In this document: one piece after another, positions 1 to 5,324 of the stretch
How positions within the stretch are numbered: position 1 is the stretch's first letter
How the letters are laid out: each line of letters begins with the position of its first letter
Origin: Burkholderiales bacterium
Lineage (GTDB): Bacteria; Pseudomonadota; Gammaproteobacteria; Burkholderiales; Burkholderiaceae_C
Length of the DNA stretch: 10,823 bases
Assembly (NCBI GenBank): GCA_011391855.1
Contig: JAABPT010000481.1
Location: forward strand, 1-10,823
Direction of reading: 5' to 3'
Notes under the pieces: model-generated
The model's input: only the letters and a program-made list of their open reading frames with translations
Told to the model about the DNA's origin: nothing
Databases searched by the model: none
Position numbers and translations under genes: made by a program

Positions 1-240
1 ATGCTGCACGAATGGGAGCGGCAGTATCCGGGCCGCAGTGACAACATGCTGCGCGCCATGGCGAACGTGACGCGCTCGCACCTGCTGGACCGGAACCTGT
101 ACCCCTTCACCACGCTCAAAGCCACGGGTGTGGCCGATGCGGCCGGTGACAAGGCCTTCGACGACGATCCCTGCACCAACCCGGCGCAGCCCGAAAGCAT
201 GGTGCTGCACTTGGACCGTGACCCGTTTCAGGAGGACTGA
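1..240 (+). CDS. Unrecognised protein, probably C-terminal part of a gene cut by the window
   Basis: The frame is open from base 1 to the TGA at 238-240 and gives 79 residues. Base 1 happens to be an ATG, but no upstream sequence is visible, so it may be an internal methionine of a longer protein. The visible protein is soluble and mixed in charge, with an N-terminal part rich in Arg, Trp and Tyr and an acidic end (DDD near residue 55 and EED-type residues at the terminus). I see no membrane segment, signal peptide or repeat. I do not recognise the family. The gap to the next gene is 3 bp and the next gene's Shine-Dalgarno lies inside this frame, so the two are probably co-transcribed. The reality of the gene is supported by G/C third-position bias and this tight spacing. 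Confidence 0.6.
   Translation: MLHEWERQYPGRSDNMLRAMANVTRSHLLDRNLYPFTTLKATGVADAAGDKAFDDDPCTNPAQPESMVLHLDRDPFQED
230..235 (+). promoter_or_regulatory. Strong Shine-Dalgarno AGGAGG for the DUF4136-like gene
   Basis: A full AGGAGG lies 8 nt before the ATG at 244, inside the last codons of the preceding gene. It fixes that start and is the strongest ribosome binding site in the window; most other genes here have weak or no recognisable site. Confidence 0.75.
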
Positions 241-243
241 AGC

Positions 244-840
244 ATGAGATCTCGCCTTGCCTGGCTGGTGCTGGCCAGCGCGCTGCTGCTGGCGGGTTGC
301 GCCGCGTTCAACACCTTGACCGTCTACGTTTCGAGCACCGGCGACTGGCCCACCGACCGCCGGGCCGGCAGCTATGCCTTCGAACGCCTGCCCTCGCAGC
401 CGGCGCAGGCCGAGGACACCGCGGCGCTGGAGGCCGCCGCCCAGGGCGCGCTGCTCAAGGCCGGGTTCACGCCAGCGGCACCCGGGCAGGAACCCGCGGT
501 GCTGGTGCAGGTAGGCGCGCGAGACCGGCTCATCGGCGTGCAAGTCTGGGACGACCCGCTGTGGTGGCGCGGCGGCTACGGCAACTGGCGCTACGGGCCC
601 TGGATGTCGCCCTACTGGGGCATGTCGGGCTGGACCCAGGTGCCGCGTTACGAACGCGAGGTGGCCCTGCTGATCCGCGACCGTGCCAGCGGCAAACCTT
701 TGTTCGAGGCGCGCGCCAGCAGCGAAGCCAGCGGCAGCCCCGGCGCACGCGCGCTGGCGGCCATGTTCGACGCCGCGATGATGGACTTTCCGCGCCTGGG
801 CCTGAACCCGCGCCGGGTGGTCGTGACCTTGCCCGAATAG
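244..840 (+). CDS. DUF4136-like lipoprotein
   Basis: The predicted protein has 198 residues. A lipoprotein signal peptide is clear: Arg at positions 2 and 4, a hydrophobic core at 5-17, and the lipobox LAGC with Cys19 as the lipidated residue. Ala at position +2 argues against inner-membrane retention, so outer-membrane anchoring is inferred. The mature part resembles the DUF4136 family: an early beta-strand followed by TGDWP, a Tyr-Ala-Phe strand near residue 40, a helix whose end reads LLKAGF, and a strand-rich C-terminal half. Residues 102-130 form an unusual patch rich in Trp, Tyr and Gly. DUF4136 has no established biochemical role. The start is set by the AGGAGG 8 nt upstream. It follows the unrecognised gene by 3 bp and converges on the next gene across only 8 bp. 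Confidence 0.85.
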   Translation: MRSRLAWLVLASALLLAGCAAFNTLTVYVSSTGDWPTDRRAGSYAFERLPSQPAQAEDTAALEAAAQGALLKAGFTPAAPGQEPAVLVQVGARDRLIGVQVWDDPLWWRGGYGNWRYGPWMSPYWGMSGWTQVPRYEREVALLIRDRASGKPLFEARASSEASGSPGARALAAMFDAAMMDFPRLGLNPRRVVVTLPE

Positions 841-848
841 CGGCCGCG

Positions 849-1718
849 TCAGCCTGGCGGCGCGCTCAACGCGCGCAGGTCTTCTTCCCAGCCCATGAGC
901 GTGTCGCGCGCCTTGCGGCGCTGCTCGGGCATGGTGGCGTTGTGGATCTGGGCCGCGAAGCCGCAGTTGTATTCACCGAGCCTGGCTTGGTAGGCCCGAT
1001 ATTCGGGATTCGGCGAGCGCTCCACGCGCAGAGCCAGCATGCGCAACGCGGCCACGCGCTGGTCGCGGTCGGCCCGCTGGGCGACGAGACCACGCAGCAT
1101 CGTCAAGGTGTCGCGCTGGCGGCGTTCACGGTCGGCCAGCCACTGTTCGGGGTTGAACGGCGAAGCCGCCACGCCGGCAGCGATGAGGCGCTTTTGCGAT
1201 TCATCCAGGCGGCCATACAGCCGCTCGGCACGTTCCACGGTGCGCTCGGCCGACTTGCGCGCCCGCTCGGCCAAGTCGGGCTGCAGGAAGTCGCTGCGCA
1301 TCTCGTCGTTGCCCTTGGCGTAGCGCTGCTCCAGATGGCGCAACTGCGCCTCGCCCAGGTTCGGCACGAGGTCGGCCGCGGTCTCGATGGCGCGGTCCAG
1401 CGCCGGTTCCAGCGCATCGCGCAGACGCGCCTGCCAGCGGCAGGCCAGGGCCGGCGTCGTGGGCTCGAGCACGTCCTTGGCGGCGGCGGCCAGCCAGTCC
1501 GCGTATGCGGGCAGTTGGGTGGCGCGGTGCCACTCGAACCAGCGGTCGATGCCCTGCTGGGCCAGCGGCGCGTCGTCGCGGCGGAAGTCCACATAACCGT
1601 CCAGCCACCACCAAGCCAGCGTCGGCGCATTGTTGTAGCCCACGCGCACGGCGGTGCAGGCCGTCAGCACCAGGACCAGCAACCCGATAATCGCGCTTTT
1701 GACCAGAGACAACCGCAT
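849..1718 (-). CDS. DUF6279-like lipoprotein
   Basis: The predicted protein has 289 residues. The N-terminus is a lipoprotein signal: Arg2 and Lys7, a hydrophobic core at 8-18 and the lipobox LTAC with Cys21. The mature protein starts with the Gly-Tyr-Asn-Asn and triple-Trp segment that I associate with the DUF6279 family, here near residues 26-40. It continues as a long helical, Arg/Glu/Ala-rich region, and the length fits the family. No function is known. Start choice: the ATG at 1718-1716 places the signal peptide correctly, while upstream in-frame codons lie inside glmU and would spoil it. That ATG overlaps the glmU ATG on the other strand by two bases (CATG, 1716-1719), so any promoter for this gene must lie within glmU coding sequence. 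Its 3' end faces the DUF4136-like gene. Family assignment is from memory of the sequence pattern. Confidence 0.85.
   Translation of the reverse strand: MRLSLVKSAIIGLLVLVLTACTAVRVGYNNAPTLAWWWLDGYVDFRRDDAPLAQQGIDRWFEWHRATQLPAYADWLAAAAKDVLEPTTPALACRWQARLRDALEPALDRAIETAADLVPNLGEAQLRHLEQRYAKGNDEMRSDFLQPDLAERARKSAERTVERAERLYGRLDESQKRLIAAGVAASPFNPEQWLADRERRQRDTLTMLRGLVAQRADRDQRVAALRMLALRVERSPNPEYRAYQARLGEYNCGFAAQIHNATMPEQRRKARDTLMGWEEDLRALSAPPG
1686..1691 (+). promoter_or_regulatory. Candidate -10 element for glmU
   Basis: GATAAT matches five of six bases of the sigma-70 -10 consensus and would place transcription start near 1698, about 19 nt before the glmU ATG. It lies inside the signal-peptide region of the opposite-strand lipoprotein gene. 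No good -35 hexamer is visible at 16-18 bp spacing, so this is only a candidate. Confidence 0.25.
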
Positions 1719-3132
1719 GGCACTCAATGTCGTGATCATGGCCGCGGGCAAGGGCACCCGCATGAAGTCGGCCTTGCCGAAAGTGCTGCACAAGCTCGCC
1801 GGACAAAGCTTATTGCAGCATGTTCTGGCCACCGTCGCGCAGCTGGGGGATCGGGCCGGGAAGATCCGCACCGTGGTCATCACCGGCCATGGGGCCGAAC
1901 AGGTGGAGGCCGAGGCCGCTGCCAGCGGCGCCACCTTCGTGCGCCAGATGCCGCAGCTGGGCACCGGCCACGCCGTGCAGCAGGCGGTGCCGGCGCTGGA
2001 CCCCGGCAACGAGGTGACGCTGATCCTCAACGGCGACGTGCCGCTGATCCGCCCCGAGACCGCGCTGGCGCTGGTGCAGGCCTGTGGCGGCACCAAGCTG
2101 GCGCTGCTGACGATCGAACTGCCCGACGCCGCCGGCTACGGCCGCATCGTGCGCGCCCCGGCCGCGTCGGCAGCCGCCGCCGGATCGGGTGAGCAGGTGC
2201 GTGCCATCGTCGAGCACAAGGACGCCAGCCCCGCGCAGCGCGCCATCCGCGAGGTCTACACCGGCGTGATGGCCGCGCCCACGGCACTGCTCTCGCGCTG
2301 GGTGATGGCGCTGAAGAACGACAACGTGCAGCAGGAGTACTACCTCACCGACATCGTGGCCCTGGCGGTGGCCGAGGGCGTGCCGGTGGTGGCCACTGCC
2401 GCGCCCAGCGACACCGAGGTGCTGGGCGTGAACAGCCCCGTGCAACTGGCCGACCTGGAACGGCGTTACCAGCGTGCGGCAGCCGAGTCGCTGATGGAAG
2501 CCGGCGTGCGCCTGGCCGACCCGGCGCGGCTGGACGTGCGCGGCCGGCTTTCCTGTGGCAGCGACGTCGAGATCGACGTCAACTGCCTCTTCGAAGGCCG
2601 CGTGGCGCTGGCCGACGGCGTGCGCATCGGTGCGAACTGCATCGTGCGCGACGCGAGCATCGGCGCCGGCGCGGTGATCCACCCGTTCACGCACATCGAA
2701 GGCGCCAGCGTGGGCGCCGGCGCACTGGTGGGCCCTTATGCGCGGCTGCGCCCAGGCGCCGAACTCGGCGCCGAAGTGCACATCGGCAATTTCGTCGAGG
2801 TCAAGAACTCCACGCTGGCCAAGGGGGCCAAGGCCAACCATCTGGCCTACCTGGGCGACGCCACGGTGGGCGAGCGCGTGAATTTCGGCGCCGGCAGCAT
2901 CACCGCCAACTACGACGGCGCCAACAAACACCGCACCGTGATCGGCAACGACGTGCACGTGGGCAGCAACTGCGTGCTGGTGGCGCCGGTGACGCTGGGC
3001 GACGGCGCCACCATCGGCGGCGGCTCGACCATCAGCAAGCCGGCGCCGGCGGGTCAGCTGACGGTGGCGCGCGCTCGCCAGGCCACCATCCCGGGCTGGC
3101 AGCGGCCACGCAAGGCGACCGGACCGGGCTGA
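1717..3132 (+). CDS. glmU: Bifunctional GlmU: GlcN-1-P acetyltransferase / GlcNAc-1-P uridyltransferase
   Basis: This cytoplasmic enzyme makes UDP-GlcNAc, first acetylating glucosamine-1-phosphate with acetyl-CoA and then coupling the product to UTP. UDP-GlcNAc feeds peptidoglycan and lipid A synthesis. The 471-residue product is near the usual length (456 in E. coli). The N-terminal nucleotidyltransferase domain has the signature AAGKGTRM at 9-16 followed by PK at 21-22, and an LNGDVPL metal/nucleotide segment near 105-111. The C-terminal half is a left-handed beta-helix with many hexapeptide repeats. The acetyltransferase catalytic His corresponds to His375 in KANHLAYLGD, and AGSITANYDG follows. 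About 12 extra Ala/Gly/Ser residues sit in the uridyltransferase domain before IVEHKDAS, around residues 146-160. The ATG at 1717 puts the signature at its normal distance from the N-terminus; a GTG at 1654 would add 21 residues within the opposite gene and is less likely. The Shine-Dalgarno is weak. Confidence 0.97.
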   Translation: MALNVVIMAAGKGTRMKSALPKVLHKLAGQSLLQHVLATVAQLGDRAGKIRTVVITGHGAEQVEAEAAASGATFVRQMPQLGTGHAVQQAVPALDPGNEVTLILNGDVPLIRPETALALVQACGGTKLALLTIELPDAAGYGRIVRAPAASAAAAGSGEQVRAIVEHKDASPAQRAIREVYTGVMAAPTALLSRWVMALKNDNVQQEYYLTDIVALAVAEGVPVVATAAPSDTEVLGVNSPVQLADLERRYQRAAAESLMEAGVRLADPARLDVRGRLSCGSDVEIDVNCLFEGRVALADGVRIGANCIVRDASIGAGAVIHPFTHIEGASVGAGALVGPYARLRPGAELGAEVHIGNFVEVKNSTLAKGAKANHLAYLGDATVGERVNFGAGSITANYDGANKHRTVIGNDVHVGSNCVLVAPVTLGDGATIGGGSTISKPAPAGQLTVARARQATIPGWQRPRKATGPG

Positions 3133-3180
3133 GCGAAGGCCGAACCTTCCGCACGGTCGAAGGCCGCTGCGTTCAGCGCC
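3133..3180. terminator. Possible hairpins between convergent glmU and the glycosylase gene
   Basis: Two small stem-loops lie in the 40-bp gap and the first bases of the opposite gene's 3' end. One is GAAGG/CCTTC (3135-3139 with 3145-3149, 5-nt loop). The other is GG-CGCTG/CAGCG-CC (3162-3169 with 3174-3180, one bulged C, 4-nt loop). Neither is followed by a T-run, so intrinsic termination is doubtful; Rho-dependent ends are as likely. Confidence 0.25.
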
Positions 3181-3766
3181 CGGCGTCGGCCTCGTAGACG
3201 CTGGCCGCCAGGCACAGGTCTTCCCAGGCCTTGGCCTTTTCGTGCGGGCTGCGCAGCAAGTAGGCCGGGTGGTAACTCACGATCACCGGCACGCCTTCGT
3301 ACCGGTGCACGCGGCCGCGCAGCTTGCCAATGGGTTCGTCGCTGCGCAGCAGGGCGTTCACCGCGTAGCGCCCCAGCGCCAGGATCAGTCGCGGTTTGAG
3401 CAGTTCGACCTGGCGCACCAGGAAGGGCTCGCACGAGGCCAGTTCCTCGGCGCTGGGATTGCGGTTGCGCGGCGGCCGGCATTTCAGCGTATTGGCGATG
3501 TAGACACGCTGCTCGGGCGGCTGCGGGCCGTCCTCGGCGCGCGTGAGCCCCAACGCCGCGAGCATGCGGTCGAGCAACTGGCCGGCGGCGCCGACGAAGG
3601 GCTGGCCCTGCTCGTCCTCCTGCTCGCCCGGCGCCTCACCCACCAGCAGCCACTGGGCCTGCAGGTGCCCGCTGCCGAAAACGGTCTGCTTGCGGCTCTG
3701 GCACAGACCGCAGGCCCGGCAATCGGCGACGGCCTGGCGCAGAGCGGGCCAGCCGAGCGTGCTCAC
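3173..3766 (-). CDS. Family-4 uracil-DNA glycosylase, catalytic domain (reading frame broken upstream)
   Basis: This is a 4Fe-4S uracil-DNA glycosylase of family 4 (COG1573), which excises uracil from DNA to start base-excision repair. Numbered from the GTG at 3766, the 197-residue product holds the four expected cluster cysteines: Cys16 and Cys19 (CRAC), Cys96 (LKCRPP) and Cys112. The 16-residue spacing of the last two matches the Thermotoga enzyme as I recall it. The active-site loop GEAPGEQED is at 43-51, and SYHPAYLLR, with His166, is the second catalytic motif. The GTG is the first available start in this frame downstream of rimI, without a clear Shine-Dalgarno. It would still give a complete catalytic domain. 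However, the usual N-terminus and linker of relatives lie upstream in other frames (3767-4052), so the native start was probably at 4052. It is third in the tsaB-rimI-glycosylase run. Confidence 0.85.
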   Translation of the reverse strand: MSTLGWPALRQAVADCRACGLCQSRKQTVFGSGHLQAQWLLVGEAPGEQEDEQGQPFVGAAGQLLDRMLAALGLTRAEDGPQPPEQRVYIANTLKCRPPRNRNPSAEELASCEPFLVRQVELLKPRLILALGRYAVNALLRSDEPIGKLRGRVHRYEGVPVIVSYHPAYLLRSPHEKAKAWEDLCLAASVYEADAGR

Positions 3767-4052
3767 GTCGGCGCGGCCGACCGCCAGCGACGGCTGCCGC
3801 GCGGCGGCCCGGCAACCGGTGGCGCCGCCTCCTGTGCGGCCGCTGCACGGGGCCTTGGTGCGGCGGGTGCGACCGGTGGCACGGGCGGCGCGTGCGGGGT
3901 GGCCACTGCGGCCACTGCGGCCACTGCGCCCGCGGCAGCCGCGGCAGCCGTGGCAACCGTGGCGGCGTGGCGGGCACGCCCGCCACTGGCGGCGCCCACA
4001 CGCGCAGCCCCATGCCGCGCAGCAAGGCCGTCTGCCGTTCAGACCAGGGCAT
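3767..4052 (-). pseudogene. Frame-displaced N-terminus and linker of the uracil-DNA glycosylase gene
   Basis: An ATG at 4052 overlaps the end of rimI by 14 nt. It begins a peptide, SERQTALLRGMGLRVWAP, that resembles the start of burkholderial glycosylases of this family (RQR-hydrophobic-MGIRVW pattern). From about position 3985 the Ala/Pro/Val-rich linker expected in relatives is best read in a second frame, which hits a TGA at 3763-3765. The catalytic domain is read in a third frame. From ATG to stop the interval is 880 nt, one base more than a multiple of three. This fits either one inserted base or two missing bases. It may be a genuine frameshift or a sequencing error in GC-rich repetitive DNA. 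Confidence 0.6.
3901..3965. repeat. Two adjacent blocks of 9-bp tandem repeats in the glycosylase linker
   Basis: Plus-strand unit GGCCACTGC occurs three times exactly (3901-3927). After two bases, a second unit of the form CCGYGGCAR occurs four times with small changes (3930-3965). In the Ala-rich minus-strand frame they encode Ala/Val/Thr triplets. A 9-bp unit preserves frame when copies are gained or lost, but the region is prone to slippage and to base-calling error. Confidence 0.85.
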
Positions 4053-4530
4053 GCGGCCCGCCTTCGGTGAGCGCCAGGCGCATCACCACGGCATCTTCGC
4101 GCCGGCCCGCCGCCGGGTAGTAGCCGCGCCGCAGCCCGACCTCGGCAAAGCCGCGGCGGGCATACAGGGCCCGCGCGTGGTGGTTGCTCTCGCGCACCTC
4201 GAGCCACAGCTCGGCCAGGCCCCGCTCCAGGCCATGGGCCACCGCCGCCTCCAGCAGTGCCGAACCGTGTCCCTGCCCTTGCCATTCCGGGGCCACCGTG
4301 ACATTCAGCAGGTGCAGTTCACCGACGCCGGTCATGGCCACGAAATAGCCGATCACGCCCGCCTCGCGGTCTTCCAGCACCTCGGCCACATGGCCGGCGG
4401 CCAGCGTATCGATGAAGTTGCCCCGGCTCCAGGGCCAGCCGTAGGCGCGCACCTCGATGGCGAGCACGGCGTCCAGGTCGTGCAGCGCCATCGCGCGGCG
4501 CCAGGGCGGCGGCTGCAGCAACGCGTTCAT
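4039..4530 (-). CDS. rimI: Ribosomal protein S18-alanine N-acetyltransferase (RimI-like GNAT)
   Basis: This is a GNAT-fold acetyltransferase that moves acetyl from acetyl-CoA to a protein N-terminus, classically Ala1 of ribosomal protein S18. The 163-residue product shows the acetyl-CoA pyrophosphate loop QGQGHG at 84-89, preceded by a VAPEW strand. It also has the RimI-type block LEVRESN (110-116) followed by LYARRGF (122-128); Glu111 and Tyr123 correspond to the catalytic residues proposed for the Salmonella/E. coli enzymes. About ten residues at the N-terminus are extra relative to E. coli. The ATG overlaps the tsaB stop as ATGA (4527-4530), and no Shine-Dalgarno is visible, so translation is probably coupled to tsaB. 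Pairing of rimI with tsaB is common in bacteria and supports the assignment. Other GNAT specificities cannot be excluded from sequence alone. Confidence 0.92.
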   Translation of the reverse strand: MNALLQPPPWRRAMALHDLDAVLAIEVRAYGWPWSRGNFIDTLAAGHVAEVLEDREAGVIGYFVAMTGVGELHLLNVTVAPEWQGQGHGSALLEAAVAHGLERGLAELWLEVRESNHHARALYARRGFAEVGLRRGYYPAAGRREDAVVMRLALTEGGPHALV

Positions 4531-5291
4531 GCCGAAGCCGCCGCCCGGGCGCGCGCGGCCTCGCGCTCGCCGGTGGTCAACGCCACCTTGTCGCGCAGGT
4601 ACAGCGGCAGCGCCGCGGCCGCATCCACGCCCTGCCCGGCCTGCGCTGCCTGCACCGCCAGCCGCAGCACAGCGGCGGCGCGGTCGTGTTCGGCTTCGAC
4701 CCGGACACCACCCGCGGGCAGGCCCAGCCGCGACCCGAAGGCCGCCAGCGCCGAGCCGGCCAGCGCCTGCCGCGCCGCGCGGTCCCAAGCTTCGGCCAGT
4801 GCCGGCAGGCTGAACAGCGCCGGCGTCTGCAGCACCTGCCAGTCGCCGCCTTGCCAGCGGTAGCGGCCGGCGTAGACCTCGTCCATGCGCGCATCCATGG
4901 CCACGCCGACCTCGAAGTCGGCCGCTCCAGGCGCGGCCTGCGCACGCGCATCCTCGGCCACGATGAGCAGGCTGTCGATCGGCAGCAGCGGCCGCGCCAG
5001 GCCCAGCCCCAGACCCTGCGCCACCGCGCAAGCCGTGCGCAGCCCCGTGAAAGCGCCGGGGCCGCGGCCGAAGCCAATGGCGTCCAGGTCGGCCAGCGCC
5101 AGCCCCGCCTGCGCCAGCAGCACATGAACCTGCGGCAGCAGCGCCGCCGAGGCCGCTGCGCCGCCCTCGGCCAGCCGCGTGAATGCGCCGGCCGGGCCCT
5201 GCAGGCCCAGCGCCAGCCGTTCGGTGGAGGTGTCGAAAGCGAGCACGCAAGCCGGCGCAGGCAGCACTCTCGGCACGGTGGCAGCAGGCAT
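4527..5291 (-). CDS. tsaB: tRNA threonylcarbamoyladenosine biosynthesis protein TsaB
   Basis: TsaB is an inactive ASKHA-fold paralog that binds TsaD and is needed to transfer threonylcarbamoyl onto A37 of tRNAs reading ANN codons. The 254-residue protein has the N-terminal phosphate-loop-like LAFDTST at 17-23 and the diagnostic GRGPGAFTGLR at 75-85, followed by the helix that forms the TsaD interface. The C-terminal half is the variable TsaB domain ending in a Leu-Tyr-Leu-Arg-Asp-Lys segment. The start is uncertain: most TsaB proteins begin a few residues before the DTST motif, while the ATG at 5291 adds about 15 residues. No Shine-Dalgarno precedes it. It is the first gene of the minus-strand run and is divergent from dacB, with 33 bp between them. 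The partner tsaC lies in the same window; tsaD and tsaE are not visible. Confidence 0.94.
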   Translation of the reverse strand: MPAATVPRVLPAPACVLAFDTSTERLALGLQGPAGAFTRLAEGGAAASAALLPQVHVLLAQAGLALADLDAIGFGRGPGAFTGLRTACAVAQGLGLGLARPLLPIDSLLIVAEDARAQAAPGAADFEVGVAMDARMDEVYAGRYRWQGGDWQVLQTPALFSLPALAEAWDRAARQALAGSALAAFGSRLGLPAGGVRVEAEHDRAAAVLRLAVQAAQAGQGVDAAAALPLYLRDKVALTTGEREAARARAAASA

Positions 5292-5298
5292 GCGCCGC

Positions 5299-5304
5299 AG
5301 TGTA
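5299..5304 (-). promoter_or_regulatory. Candidate -10 element for tsaB
   Basis: On the minus strand TACACT keeps the three most conserved positions of the -10 consensus (T, A and final T). It ends 7 nt before the tsaB ATG, so a start set by it would give a leaderless or nearly leaderless transcript. No good -35 is seen. This is weak evidence. Confidence 0.2.
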
Positions 5305-5324
5305 GCCGTGCGATCATCGGCCGC

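Noticed and set aside
860..876. GCGCGC/GCGCGC hairpin with 5-nt loop near the end of the DUF6279-like gene
   Set aside because: It lies inside coding sequence, has no T-run, and short GC palindromes are expected at this base composition.
297..2192. Very long plus-strand open frame across two lipoprotein genes and part of glmU
   Set aside because: It overlaps recognised genes in other frames, has Arg/Ala/Gly/Pro-dominated composition and no family features; it is a typical high-GC shadow frame.
1810..2958. 382-codon minus-strand frame opposite glmU
   Set aside because: It is antisense to the conserved GlmU domains, His/Val/Ala-rich, and shows no recognisable motif.
3173..4285. Glycosylase frame extended upstream to an ATG at 4285
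   Set aside because: That start lies deep inside rimI (about 250 bp overlap), and the added residues are Arg/Gly/Cys-rich shadow sequence rather than the family's N-terminus.
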